This document shows, piece by piece, positions 43,678-52,762 of a stretch of DNA of 64,000 bases. The notes under the pieces were generated by a model. It was not told the origin of the DNA. It was given only the letters and a program-made list of their open reading frames with translations, and did no database searches. Position 1 is the first letter of the stretch, and each line of letters opens with the position of its first letter. Source of the stretch: Ardenticatenaceae bacterium (GTDB lineage Bacteria > Chloroflexota > Anaerolineae > Promineifilales > Promineifilaceae); assembly GCA_011525915.1 (NCBI GenBank), contig WYBM01000102.1, positions 28,892-92,891 on the forward strand, written 5' to 3'. Made by a program: the position numbers and the translations under genes.

Positions 43678-44889
43678 ATGAATACACAAGAAATTATCCA
43701 GGCAGAATCAGCGTATGTCTTACAGACCTATATCCGGCCGCCTATTGTTTTCACCCACGGCAAAGGGCTAAAGCTGACCGACAGCGACGGCCGTGAATAC
43801 CTCGATTTTTCAGCGGGTATTGCCGTGACGGCGTTAGGGCACAGCGATGAGGCCTGGGTGGCAGCCGTGACCGCTCAGGCCGCCCGGCTGACCCATGTCA
43901 GCAACCTGTACCACAGCGAACCCCAGGTGCATCTGGCCCAAAAATTGGTAGAAAGCTCCTTTGCCGACAAAGTCTTCTTCTGCAATTCTGGCGCAGAAGC
44001 CAATGAAGCGGCCATCAAGTTTGCCCGCAAATATGCCCGGCGAGACCACAGCGAGCAGAGCATAGAATATAAAAATGGTCAATCAATGTCCAAAACAAAA
44101 ATTGTAGCTTTCAGCGGCGGATTTCACGGCCGTACCGTGGGCGCACTGGCCGTCACCTACAAAGAGCAGTACCGCACCCCGTTTGCCCCCCTGCTGCCCG
44201 ATGTGGTCTTTGCCACATTTAACAATCTGGCATCAGCCAAAACCGCTATTGATGCCCAGACCTGCGCCGTTATCGTGGAACCGGTGCAGGGGGAAGGCGG
44301 GGTCAACCCGGCCACACCCGAATTCTTAAAAGGGCTGCGCCAGTTGTGTGATCAGCACGACGCACTGCTCATCTTTGACGAAGTGCAATGTGGCCTGGGG
44401 CGCACGGGCAAACTATGGGCCCACCAGCATACCAGCGTTCAACCAGACATCATGACACTGGCAAAACCGCTGGCGGGCGGCCTGCCCATTGGGGCGGCGT
44501 TGGTGACTCAAAAGGTAGCCGATGTCATCAAACCAGGCGACCATGGCAGCACTTTTGCCGCCGGGCCCCTGGTGTGCGCCGCCGCCAACGTTGTTTTTGA
44601 TCGCCTCAATCGGCCAGAGTTCCTGGAGCAGGTGCGCTTTCATGGCTCTTATTTGCAACACCGGCTGCGGACACTGGAATCAGACAAGATCGTAGCGGTG
44701 CGCGGTGCAGGGCTGCTGGTCGGTGTACTATTAAATGAGGCGGCGGCCCCCTTCATCGCTGCCGCCCGCGAACGGGGCCTGATCCTCATTAACGCTGGCG
44801 AAAATGTGCTGCGCCTGGCACCCGCGCTGGTGGTGAATAAAAGCGAGATTGATACGGCCGTAGACATTCTGGCGGCGTGCCTGGCATAG
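43678..44889 (+). CDS. argD: Acetylornithine aminotransferase
   Basis: 403 aa from ATG 43678 (the frame extends upstream inside the GNAT gene, rejected). Class III aminotransferase motifs: YLDFSAGIAVTALGH, VFFCNSGAEANEAAIKFARKY, FHGRTVGAL, VEPVQGEGGV, LLIFDEVQCGLGRTG (Asp binding PLP nitrogen), and MTLAKPLAGGLPIGA with the PLP lysine. It converts N-acetylglutamate semialdehyde to N-acetylornithine using glutamate. Slightly unusual YKNGQSMSKTK insertion near residue 135. Coupled to argA::argG: its TAG is immediately followed by ATG. Confidence 0.95.
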   Translation: MNTQEIIQAESAYVLQTYIRPPIVFTHGKGLKLTDSDGREYLDFSAGIAVTALGHSDEAWVAAVTAQAARLTHVSNLYHSEPQVHLAQKLVESSFADKVFFCNSGAEANEAAIKFARKYARRDHSEQSIEYKNGQSMSKTKIVAFSGGFHGRTVGALAVTYKEQYRTPFAPLLPDVVFATFNNLASAKTAIDAQTCAVIVEPVQGEGGVNPATPEFLKGLRQLCDQHDALLIFDEVQCGLGRTGKLWAHQHTSVQPDIMTLAKPLAGGLPIGAALVTQKVADVIKPGDHGSTFAAGPLVCAAANVVFDRLNRPEFLEQVRFHGSYLQHRLRTLESDKIVAVRGAGLLVGVLLNEAAAPFIAAARERGLILINAGENVLRLAPALVVNKSEIDTAVDILAACLA

Positions 44890-46719
44890 ATGAATATTAG
44901 ACCCGCTCGACCCACAGACATTCCCGGCATTTTAGCGCTGCTCAACGAACACGCCCGCCGTGGTGATGTGCTGCCGCGCACGGCCGTGTCCATTACCCAA
45001 ACGTTAGATGACTGGCTGGTGGGCGTACATGATGGTCAGGTTATCGCCTGCGTATCGCTGCTCTTTTACACGGAAGCCCTGGCCGAAGTGCGTTCGCTGG
45101 CCGTGCATGATGACGTCAAGGGGCAGGGATGGGGCCGCACCATCGTCAAGGAGCTGATCACCAAAGCCAAGCTGCGAGGTGTACCCACCCTTTTTGCCCT
45201 CACCCGCGCCGTAAAATTTTTTCAGAGTGTCGGTTTTACCGTCACCAGTATGGAACGTTTTCCGGAAAAGGTTTACCGCGATTGTGTGCAGTGCCCGGTA
45301 AGACATGCCTGCGACGAAACGGCCGTCTTTCTGCAGCTCAATGCCCCCATCACCAACCCTTTGGCAAGCTCCGGACAGGTTCTGCAATTTGCCAATGACT
45401 TAATCCCAATAACCCAATTTCAAAGAGGAGTTTCCGTTATGGCTAAAAAACCCAAAGAAAAACCACAAGTATCTAAAATTGTCCTGGCCTATTCTGGCGG
45501 GCTGGACACCAGTGTTATCGTCCCCTGGCTTAAAGAAAATTATGGTGGCGAAGTCATTTGCTTCTGCGCCAACCTGGGCCAGGGCGACTTTGAGCTGGAG
45601 GGGTTGGAAGCCAAAGCATTGGCCAGCGGCGCCAGCAAGGTATACATTGAAGATTTGCGCCACGAGTTTGCCAAGGATTTTCTTTTTCCCATGATGCAGG
45701 CGGGGGCTATTTATGAGCGGCGTTACCTGCTGGGCACTTCTGTAGCCCGTCCGCTCATCGCCAAGTGGCAGGTAGCCATTGCCGAAGCAGAAGGGGCTGA
45801 CGCCGTGGCCCACGGGGCCACCGGCAAAGGAAACGACCAGGTACGTTTTGAACTGACTTACAAGGCACTTAACCCTACCTTACAGGTGATTGCCCCCTGG
45901 CGCGAATGGGATATCCGCTCGCGGGAAGATGCCCTGGCTTATGCCCGCCGGCACAACGTGCCCGTCCCCCATACTGAAAAGTCTATCTACAGCCGTGACG
46001 CCAACCTGTGGCATCTGTCACACGAGGGTGGCATTCTGGAAAACCCGGCACAAGAGCCGGAGGAAGTGATGTACCAGATGACCGTCTCCCCGGAGAAGGC
46101 CCCGGATGAAGCGGAATATGTGAAGATTGATTTTGAGAAGGGAACGCCCACGGCCGTGAATGATGTGCAAATGCCCCCGGCGGCTATTGTAGAAAAGCTG
46201 AACGAGCTAGGTGCCAAACATGGCATTGGCCGCATTGATCTGGTGGAAAACCGGCTGGTGGGCATGAAATCACACGGCGTCTATGAGACACCCGGCGGCA
46301 CCATTTTGTACACCGCCCATCACGAACTGGAAACATTGTGCCTGGATCGGGACACCATGCATTACAAAGAACAGCAAGCTGTGCGTTATTCCGAACTGGT
46401 TTACGATGGCAAATGGTATACCTTTTTGCGCGAAGCGATGCAAGCGTTTGTAGACAAAACACAAGAAACAGTCACTGGTTGGGTAAAATTGAAGTTGTAC
46501 AAAGGTAATGTCATTGTTTCGGGGCGGCACAGCCCTCACAGCCTGTATCGCGAAGATTTTGCTACCTTTGGCCAGGAAGACGTGTACGACCAGTCAGATG
46601 CCGTAGGGTTTATCACCCTCTTTGGCCTGCAAATGAAGGTGCGGGCAATGATGGAAGTGAGCGACGGTGGTAAAACACGCTACGCAGCGCCGGACTACAG
46701 CAAATTTAAGCGTGATTGA
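44890..46719 (+). CDS. argG: N-acetylglutamate synthase (GNAT) fused in frame to argininosuccinate synthase
   Basis: 609 aa. Residues 1-~155 are a GNAT-type N-acetylglutamate synthase (ArgA): VRSLAVHDDVKGQGWGRTIVKELI, FFQSVGFTVTS, and the signature FPEKVYRDCVQCPVRHACDE. Residues ~184-609 are complete ArgG: LAYSGGLDTSVIVPWL (PP-loop), HGATGKGNDQVRFE, YSRDANLWHLSHEGG. ArgA makes N-acetylglutamate; ArgG joins citrulline and aspartate with ATP. The linker (~156-183) looks like former intergenic DNA, and a strong AGAGGAG (45424-45430) precedes an in-frame ATG at 45439, so a separate ArgG could also be made. Confidence 0.88.
   Translation: MNIRPARPTDIPGILALLNEHARRGDVLPRTAVSITQTLDDWLVGVHDGQVIACVSLLFYTEALAEVRSLAVHDDVKGQGWGRTIVKELITKAKLRGVPTLFALTRAVKFFQSVGFTVTSMERFPEKVYRDCVQCPVRHACDETAVFLQLNAPITNPLASSGQVLQFANDLIPITQFQRGVSVMAKKPKEKPQVSKIVLAYSGGLDTSVIVPWLKENYGGEVICFCANLGQGDFELEGLEAKALASGASKVYIEDLRHEFAKDFLFPMMQAGAIYERRYLLGTSVARPLIAKWQVAIAEAEGADAVAHGATGKGNDQVRFELTYKALNPTLQVIAPWREWDIRSREDALAYARRHNVPVPHTEKSIYSRDANLWHLSHEGGILENPAQEPEEVMYQMTVSPEKAPDEAEYVKIDFEKGTPTAVNDVQMPPAAIVEKLNELGAKHGIGRIDLVENRLVGMKSHGVYETPGGTILYTAHHELETLCLDRDTMHYKEQQAVRYSELVYDGKWYTFLREAMQAFVDKTQETVTGWVKLKLYKGNVIVSGRHSPHSLYREDFATFGQEDVYDQSDAVGFITLFGLQMKVRAMMEVSDGGKTRYAAPDYSKFKRD
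45439..46719 (+). CDS. argG: Probable independently initiated argininosuccinate synthase
   Basis: Same reading frame as the argA::argG ORF, starting at the internal ATG 45439: MAKKPKEKPQVSKIVLAYSGG. It is supported by AGAGGAG 8 nt upstream, which is stronger than any signal at the long ORF start. The product would be 426 aa, a somewhat long but normal ArgG. Whether cells make the fusion, the short form or both cannot be decided from sequence. Confidence 0.6.
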   Translation: MAKKPKEKPQVSKIVLAYSGGLDTSVIVPWLKENYGGEVICFCANLGQGDFELEGLEAKALASGASKVYIEDLRHEFAKDFLFPMMQAGAIYERRYLLGTSVARPLIAKWQVAIAEAEGADAVAHGATGKGNDQVRFELTYKALNPTLQVIAPWREWDIRSREDALAYARRHNVPVPHTEKSIYSRDANLWHLSHEGGILENPAQEPEEVMYQMTVSPEKAPDEAEYVKIDFEKGTPTAVNDVQMPPAAIVEKLNELGAKHGIGRIDLVENRLVGMKSHGVYETPGGTILYTAHHELETLCLDRDTMHYKEQQAVRYSELVYDGKWYTFLREAMQAFVDKTQETVTGWVKLKLYKGNVIVSGRHSPHSLYREDFATFGQEDVYDQSDAVGFITLFGLQMKVRAMMEVSDGGKTRYAAPDYSKFKRD

Positions 46720-46776
46720 CCACCGTTTTATAACAGATCGTTGATCAATTGACGGAAAGACGTCAGACACGGCCGT

Positions 46777-46819
46777 CCTGCTAACCGTATACTCTGGACA
46801 TCACTTAAATGTTAGCAGG
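46777..46819 (+). promoter_or_regulatory. Inverted repeat overlapping -10-like box and Shine-Dalgarno
   Basis: CCTGCTAAC (46777-46785) and GTTAGCAGG (46811-46819), perfect 9-bp arms. TATACT lies between (46788-46793). The right arm contains the AGG of the AGGAG used by the lipoprotein gene. As RNA (read-through from argG) it would mask the ribosome binding site; as DNA it could be an operator. Confidence 0.45.
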
Positions 46820-46827
46820 AGAAAACC

Positions 46828-48120
46828 ATGTTTAAAGGCATTTGTTTGACCATGTGGTGTATTTTCTTGGGATTAAGCAGCGTAGCCTGCACGGCCGTAA
46901 CCGGCCAGGCCGTCACCCTGGAGCCTACACACATGATCTTGTCTGTACCAGAAACAGAGGAAGCACCCTTACCAGGCTCCCCTACCCCTGACCAGCTGGG
47001 GCCAATCCCGGCTGACTGGGTCGGCTTGGAAATATGGTTGACCCAGGCCTGGGAAATTGGGGTGGAACCACATACAGTACAAGCCCGGTTGCAAGCGGCG
47101 GGCTGGCAATTTCAGGCCGAAGATATGCACGTTATTGATCTGAACGCCGATAGCCGCGCCGAGTGGGTACTAACTCTTTACCCGCCGGCACAAGGGCCGG
47201 TAGCTGGACCCATGGCTGTAGGCAATTTGTGGGTTATCAGCGCGGGCGGGGTGCTCTACCGGACGTACCCGGAATCAGTAACACCAGAGATGTGGGAAAA
47301 CGTGGCGCCGGTCATTGTGGGTTTTGCCGATATGAATGGTGATACTCAGCCGGAAACAGTTATCAGCCAGACGATATGTGGCGCTCATACCTGCCACGGC
47401 CTTTACCAGATTTTGCACTATGCCAACGGCATGTTACAGAACGTTGTTGCCGGGCACAATGCGGCTGATGGCTCTGAAGTTGACATCATTGACGTCAGTT
47501 ACCCGGACACCTATTTTGCCGACCACAATGGCGACGGCTGGGATGATTTTTTGGTGCATGGGGGTAATATTGGTTCGGTAGGCGCCGGCCTTGTGCGCCT
47601 GTACACAGAGGTGTGGGCATGGGACGGTACGGCCGTCTCCCTGGCCGCTACCATGCTGGACCCCACACAATATCGTCACCACATTCTGTATGAAGCCAAC
47701 GATCTGTTTGCTTTTGACAACCCCCAGACACTGGAGCAAGCATTGGCCCTGTATGAACAGGCTATCAACGACGAAACCTTGATCACGCCTCCCCCCCTGC
47801 TGGAAGGCACTGAAGCAGACGTGCGCGGGGCGATCGATCAGTTTGCCGCCTTCCGCCTGATATTGATTGATTTGTTACAAGGCCAGGCCAACCGGGCCAA
47901 CGACCGCCTGACGTGGCTGGAAAGCAACTACGCAGACACGCCCATCACCCAGGCAGCGGCCACACTTCTAAGACATTCGCCGGGGGACCAACATCCGTCG
48001 TCGCTTTGTGCCGCGGTAACGGCCGCGTTACAGGCCGCTGAAGCCCCAACCGGACATCTGATAGACCTGGGTTATGGGAACCCCAGTCTGACGGCCATGG
48101 ACGTGTGCCCGGCCCCGTAA
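46828..48120 (+). CDS. Lipoprotein with calcium-loop (FG-GAP-like) repeats
   Basis: 430 aa. N-terminal signal with lipobox LSSVAC, predicted lipidated Cys at ~21. Three Asp-rich loops resemble FG-GAP/VCBS calcium sites: VIDLNADSRAEWVLT, FADMNGDTQPETVIS and DHNGDGWDDFLVHG. A helical C-terminal region follows (LEQALALYEQAIND ... FAAFRLILIDLLQGQANRANDRLTWLESNY), like a TPR pair. Ligand unknown. AGGAG precedes the ATG. It follows the arginine operon by 108 bp but has no evident link to it. Confidence 0.7.
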   Translation: MFKGICLTMWCIFLGLSSVACTAVTGQAVTLEPTHMILSVPETEEAPLPGSPTPDQLGPIPADWVGLEIWLTQAWEIGVEPHTVQARLQAAGWQFQAEDMHVIDLNADSRAEWVLTLYPPAQGPVAGPMAVGNLWVISAGGVLYRTYPESVTPEMWENVAPVIVGFADMNGDTQPETVISQTICGAHTCHGLYQILHYANGMLQNVVAGHNAADGSEVDIIDVSYPDTYFADHNGDGWDDFLVHGGNIGSVGAGLVRLYTEVWAWDGTAVSLAATMLDPTQYRHHILYEANDLFAFDNPQTLEQALALYEQAINDETLITPPPLLEGTEADVRGAIDQFAAFRLILIDLLQGQANRANDRLTWLESNYADTPITQAAATLLRHSPGDQHPSSLCAAVTAALQAAEAPTGHLIDLGYGNPSLTAMDVCPAP

Positions 48121-48134
48121 CACGCCTACCACGT

Positions 48135-49871
48135 TTAAGCGGGCAAGGTGAAAGAAAAGGTGCTGCCCTGGCCGGGGGTACTTTCTACCCAGATACGGCC
48201 GTGATGCGCTTCAACCACCTGTTTGCAAAAGGTCAGGCCCAATCCCGTGCCCCGGCGCACGGGGTTGCCAGCCTCGTCCGTTACCTGATAAAACTTATCA
48301 AAGATGCGGGGAAGCGCTTCTGGAGCGATGCCCTCACCATCATCGGCCACCTGCACCAGAAAAGCCTGGCCGTTTTGCCGGGCACGCAAGCTAATGTGCC
48401 CTTCCGCAGTGGTGTACTTAAGCGCATTTCCTACCAGGTTCTCTAACACACGGCCTATTAATTCCGGGTCAAGGCTGGCCGGCGGCAGGCCAGGGGAAAT
48501 GTCTATCTCTATCTGTTTGTGGCTGGCCTCTGCTTGGGAGGCAAAAGAAGCAGCGGTTGCTGAAATCAACGCTTCCAGGTGAACAACTTCAGGGTGCACC
48601 GGCAGCTGTCCTGCCTCAAAACGAGCCACGTCTAATAACTGGTTGATGAGATGCAACATACGTTGGCTCGAATCTTTAGCGCCGGCCAGAAAACGAGAGT
48701 ACTCTTTGTCTGGCTCTGGACGAACCAGGGACATCTCTAGCAAGTTCAGGCTCAGGTCGAGGGATGTGAGCGGGGTGCGCAAATCATGGACGATCATGTC
48801 TGTTAAGTCATCACGCATCACTTCGGCCGCCTGTAAATTGGCATAGGCCTGTACCAGTTCATCATTACGAATTGTCAGCAGCCGATCTGCCCGGTGGACC
48901 ACAACAAGCATCAAGGTATAGAGTAACCCCAGGGATAAGCTGGCGATGATCAGCCCATTAAGACGGGCCTGTACTACGGCCGTGATCATTTCTGACTCTG
49001 CTATCTGGAAAACCAGGTAACGTTCTACACTCCGGGAAAATAGATGGGAGGCAGCCAAAGCCAGCGCCGCGGTGATGATCAGGCCAATGACTGCATAATA
49101 ATGCGTAAGGCGGAAGCGCCGCAGCTGCTCATACTCGGAGACAAGAATGACCACCGCCAGCACCACGCCCATTAACAATTGTATGTGGTATATCCACCAG
49201 CTAAACTGCCACACGGTGAACACGTGCAAACTCACCGTGCCAATGACAATCCAGGCAGCAATGAGGGCCATGGTGCCATCGACACGCCCTTGCGTTTGCC
49301 GCCACGTCCGCGCCAGGCCAACGGCCGCAAATAACCAAAAGAGAAAGGTGCTGACCGCCACAATTTGCTCGTGCCAGGGGGCCACCTGTTCATCAACGGC
49401 CGTCAACCACTGCGGCCGGAACATCACGATGAGAATAAACCCGGCACAGAAAAACACCAACGCCCCATGAATGATACGAAGATACTGCAGTTGTAACGGC
49501 CGTTGTGGTTTATCTAACGTGGCCACAGCAAAGATCAGGCCACCAACAAACAGTGTCAGCCAGGCAGCCCAACGAATACCCGGATTGGGCGTAAATAGTA
49601 TGGCCTGGGGGGTGGTGATGCCATGGACAAAAAACAAGAGGCCCATGACGGCAAAGGCAGTGGCCAATAACTGGTGGCGCGGCCGGCTTTGGTGGCCCAG
49701 TAATAAAGCGGTGAACAAAGCCACCACCACGGCCGTAAACGTAAAAAATGTAACCAGGTAAAAATGCAGCAGCGGCTGCCGCCAGATGGGGTCCCAACCG
49801 GGAAATAGCCTAAACAGCGTCAGCAGACCTATAGGAACTACCAGGCTCAAGATAATAAAAAGTTGTTTCAT
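48135..49871 (-). CDS. Membrane-bound sensor histidine kinase
   Basis: 578 aa. Residues ~1-320 hold eight or nine hydrophobic segments (an integral membrane sensor without recognised domain name). The dimerisation region has the phospho-acceptor H box DMIVHDLRTPLTSLDLSLNLLE, then N box LENLVGNALKYT, G1 VADDGEGIAPE, F box IFDKFYQV, and G2 RRGTGLGLTFCKQVVEAHHG. All catalytic elements are present. No response regulator is adjacent, so it is an orphan kinase; partner unknown. Confidence 0.9.
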   Translation of the reverse strand: MKQLFIILSLVVPIGLLTLFRLFPGWDPIWRQPLLHFYLVTFFTFTAVVVALFTALLLGHQSRPRHQLLATAFAVMGLLFFVHGITTPQAILFTPNPGIRWAAWLTLFVGGLIFAVATLDKPQRPLQLQYLRIIHGALVFFCAGFILIVMFRPQWLTAVDEQVAPWHEQIVAVSTFLFWLFAAVGLARTWRQTQGRVDGTMALIAAWIVIGTVSLHVFTVWQFSWWIYHIQLLMGVVLAVVILVSEYEQLRRFRLTHYYAVIGLIITAALALAASHLFSRSVERYLVFQIAESEMITAVVQARLNGLIIASLSLGLLYTLMLVVVHRADRLLTIRNDELVQAYANLQAAEVMRDDLTDMIVHDLRTPLTSLDLSLNLLEMSLVRPEPDKEYSRFLAGAKDSSQRMLHLINQLLDVARFEAGQLPVHPEVVHLEALISATAASFASQAEASHKQIEIDISPGLPPASLDPELIGRVLENLVGNALKYTTAEGHISLRARQNGQAFLVQVADDGEGIAPEALPRIFDKFYQVTDEAGNPVRRGTGLGLTFCKQVVEAHHGRIWVESTPGQGSTFSFTLPA

Positions 49872-50045
49872 GATGAATGTGCCACCTAACTTGTTCGTGC
49901 CTAAGCCATTATACGCTGTTGCGGCCGTTTATCGATGAAAAAGACGCAAAAAGATCGCCGTCATCGGTCGTGACGGGTTTGCGGCAGCTTGCTCGCGCTT
50001 CGGTGATTTTTGGCTTGTCTTGCCTCTTGACATTTCACCGTATCA

Positions 50046-50447
50046 CTATGCAATCTTCTCGGCAAATGCCAGGACGTGGCTATCAAGGTCAAGGCTATAG
50101 GCTGCCCGATCGCCCCAATCACGATCCGCAAGACCACTCAACTCGATAGCACCGGCAGCCAACGCTCGCTGATGATAGTCGTGGGGATGTTCAACGTACA
50201 AATATAGTTCGGAACGCGGTATGCCTGCCGCCCATGCCAGATCGGGCAGACGATCTCCCAGTAACCGTTTAATGCTCACCTCAGGCATTAAACCCAGAAT
50301 GCTACTCTCTGACAACACAAACTCCGTCATCCCCGGAACATGCAGAGCAGGATGAAAACCTAAAACATGTGTATAAAAGGCTGTACTTTGGGCCTGGTCT
50401 TTAACGTAGAGAATGAAATGCGTCTTATTTACCGACATTGAATTCAT
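50046..50447 (-). CDS. VOC (glyoxalase/bleomycin-resistance fold) protein
   Basis: 133 aa. Two beta-alpha-beta3 modules: KTHFILYVKDQAQSTAFYTHVLGFHPALHVPGMTEFVLS and SELYLYVEHPHDYHQRALAAGAIE ... DRDWGDRAAYSLDLDSHVLAFAEK. The DRDWGDRxxYxxDxDxHVLAFAE ending is typical of VOC dioxygenase/lyase-like proteins. Metal ligands appear present (H in the first strand, E/H in the second half). Function unknown. The gene sits in a stretch without ACGGCCGT. Confidence 0.82.
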   Translation of the reverse strand: MNSMSVNKTHFILYVKDQAQSTAFYTHVLGFHPALHVPGMTEFVLSESSILGLMPEVSIKRLLGDRLPDLAWAAGIPRSELYLYVEHPHDYHQRALAAGAIELSGLADRDWGDRAAYSLDLDSHVLAFAEKIA

Positions 50448-50624
50448 AATTCACCATATATCCTGAAGTGCAATCGCTGAACAGTATTTTAGCGTATTGA
50501 TAGGATCCGTTCATACAATAGCCATTAATATGTAGTAGGTCGCCTCCCTCATGCAACTTTGTTAAAATCGCTTCTAACGGTGGGCGGTCAACAGTGGCAG
50601 CTCACTCAAAGGGGCAAGAAAGCA

Positions 50625-51713
50625 ATGGATTTATCTGAAAACGATAACAAAAAAGTCACCACCTGGCTGTTTGTGGTGTGTGGGTTGATCATGTTCATGG
50701 TAGTTTTGGGTGGCTATGTGCGGCTGACCCGCTCTGGGTTATCCATTGTAGAATGGAACCCGGTCAGCGGCGTCATTCCCCCTATCGGCGAAGATGCCTG
50801 GCAGCAAGAATTTGCCAAATACCAGCAGACCCCGGAATTTCAAAAAATCAACACCACCATGACCTTGGATGCCTACAAGCGCATCTTTTACGTGGAGTAT
50901 ACCCATCGTCTGCTGGCCCGCTTTGCCGGCCTGGTGGTTCTCATTCCCCTGGTACTCTTTTTAGCCAGAGGCACCATTCCCTGGCGCCGCTCGGCTGTCT
51001 ATGTGGCTATTGTTGTCTTGTTTGCCTTTCAAGGGTTTTTAGGTTGGTACATGGTCAGCAGTGGGCTGGAAGATCACCCTCACGTTGATCATTTTCGTCT
51101 GACCATTCACCTGCTGATGGCATTGTTCTTATTGGCATTGGCCTTGTGGACGGCGTTTAACCATCTGTATCATTTTCCACCACGTGTGCCGGGGGCTTTC
51201 AGGAGCACCACTTTTGTCCTGTCTGCGATGATGCTTACTGTGTTGGTGGTCCAGATCTCATACGGCGGCTTTGTGGCCGGGTTAAAGGCGGGCTGGGTAT
51301 CTAACACATGGCCGTTGATGGCCGGCCGTCTTGTGCCTGAAAACCTTTTGTCTCAGATTCAGCCCTGGTGGCTGAACCTGCTGGAAGGGCCGATGGCGGT
51401 GCATTTTATCCATCGCTGGTTGGCTTTTGCCGTGTTGATCATGGCCGGGGTAGTATACTGGCAAACGCGCCGGCAGCCACAGACGGCCGCGATCCACACA
51501 GCGGTTCTGGCGTTTGGCGGGCTGGTCTGCGGGCAAATTGTATTGGGCATCAGCGTAGTCTGGTTTGGTGTACCATTGTGGCTGGCTCTGGCTCACCAGG
51601 GCACTGCGATGTGGCTTTTTGTCACGGCCGTGTTCCTTAACTACCATCTAGTCCATGATCCGGTCAGGCAGGCGCTGAAAGAGACAAGAGAGGTGGGAGT
51701 GACGGCCGTGTAG
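50625..51713 (+). CDS. Haem A synthase (COX15/CtaA)
   Basis: 362 aa from ATG 50625 (AAAGGGG upstream); the frame is open to 50559 but without support. Eight membrane segments. Conserved motifs: VLGGYVRLTRSGLSIVEWNPVSGVIPP, FYVEYTHRLLARFAG (haem His), DHPHVDHFRLTIHLLMAL (second His pair), VHFIHRWLAFAV and ALAHQGTAMWLFVTAVFLNYHLV. This is the long proteobacterial/eukaryal COX15 type rather than Bacillus CtaA. It oxidises haem O to haem A for aa3-type cytochrome oxidase, implying aerobic respiration. Confidence 0.92.
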   Translation: MDLSENDNKKVTTWLFVVCGLIMFMVVLGGYVRLTRSGLSIVEWNPVSGVIPPIGEDAWQQEFAKYQQTPEFQKINTTMTLDAYKRIFYVEYTHRLLARFAGLVVLIPLVLFLARGTIPWRRSAVYVAIVVLFAFQGFLGWYMVSSGLEDHPHVDHFRLTIHLLMALFLLALALWTAFNHLYHFPPRVPGAFRSTTFVLSAMMLTVLVVQISYGGFVAGLKAGWVSNTWPLMAGRLVPENLLSQIQPWWLNLLEGPMAVHFIHRWLAFAVLIMAGVVYWQTRRQPQTAAIHTAVLAFGGLVCGQIVLGISVVWFGVPLWLALAHQGTAMWLFVTAVFLNYHLVHDPVRQALKETREVGVTAV

Positions 51714-51739
51714 CCGTCATTTCTGTTAAAATCGGAGCT

Positions 51740-52600
51740 ATGCAAAAGGAACATAAACCCATCATCGTCGGTTTTGTGGCCGATTTGATGTTTACCACCA
51801 GGATTCAAAAAGCGGCAGAAGCGGCCGGTTTTAAGATGATCTGGGTAGAAAAAGCAGCCGATATCGGCGAGGTGACGCCAGATGCGCCCCGAGAGACACC
51901 GGGGGAGTTGTTACACGGCCGTGAAGGCCAGCTCTTTCAAAAAATCACGGCCTGGCAGCCAACGCTGCTGCTGTTTGACCTGACCAACAAGGCCATTCCC
52001 TGGGTTGGCTGGCTGCCAGCGCTCAAATCTTCCGCCGCCACCCGCCGCATACCCGTGATCGCTTTTGGCCCCCATGAAGATGTAGTCCTGTTTCAAACAG
52101 CCAAAAGCCTGGGCGCAGATGCTGTGTACGCCCGTTCCCGCTTCGTCTCTGACATGCCGGCCATCTTTCGCAAACATGCGCACCTTCTTGACCATGATGC
52201 CCTGGCAGAAGCTTGCGCCGCGCCGCTGTCTGATCTGGCCCGTATGGGCATTGCCCTGTTTAATCAAGGCAGCTATTACACATGCCATGATGCCTTGGAA
52301 GAGGCGTGGACACAAGACCAGACGCTGGGGCGTGACTTGTATCGGGGCATTTTGCAGTTCGGCATCGCCATATACCAAATTGAACGTGGAAACTACCGTG
52401 GTGCGGCCAAAATGCTGCTGCGGCTGCGCCAATGGCTGGCACCCCTGCCTGACGTATGCCGAGGGGTGCATGTGGCCCGATTACGTGAAAACATTGAGGC
52501 TGTCACGGCCGTTGTCCAGACTTTGGGAGCCGAAGGGCTGGCCGGCTTTGACTTTAGTATGGTACAGCCCATTTATGTGGATGGTGTACCCTTGCCATGA
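51740..52600 (+). CDS. Receiver-like domain fused to DUF309
   Basis: 286 aa. The N-terminal ~130 residues form a CheY-like fold (IIVGFVADLMFTTRIQKAAEAAGFKMIWVEKAADI ... PTLLLFDLTNKAIPWVGWLPALKSSAATRRIPVIAFGPHEDV), with Asp in LLFDL where the phospho-acceptor would be. The C-terminal half is DUF309: LFNQGSYYTCHDALEEAWTQD (NxGxYxxxHxxLExxW), LYRGILQFGIAIYQIERGNYRGAAKMLLR. DUF309 is a small helical domain of unknown function. The fusion is seen in some Chloroflexota and cyanobacteria (from memory). Confidence 0.75.
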   Translation: MQKEHKPIIVGFVADLMFTTRIQKAAEAAGFKMIWVEKAADIGEVTPDAPRETPGELLHGREGQLFQKITAWQPTLLLFDLTNKAIPWVGWLPALKSSAATRRIPVIAFGPHEDVVLFQTAKSLGADAVYARSRFVSDMPAIFRKHAHLLDHDALAEACAAPLSDLARMGIALFNQGSYYTCHDALEEAWTQDQTLGRDLYRGILQFGIAIYQIERGNYRGAAKMLLRLRQWLAPLPDVCRGVHVARLRENIEAVTAVVQTLGAEGLAGFDFSMVQPIYVDGVPLP

Positions 52601-52762
52601 GCGAAAGGACTAAAGTGCGAGAATCCGGCTGTAGTCAGCAGCTCATCCCGCTTAATGTCCATACTCATTTCCCGCTATAGGCGCCACGCGACCGTTTAAG
52701 CCCACCAGGATTCGGTCATAAAAGAAGGGCGACGGCCGTTGGGCCGCAGTTTGAACATAGCC

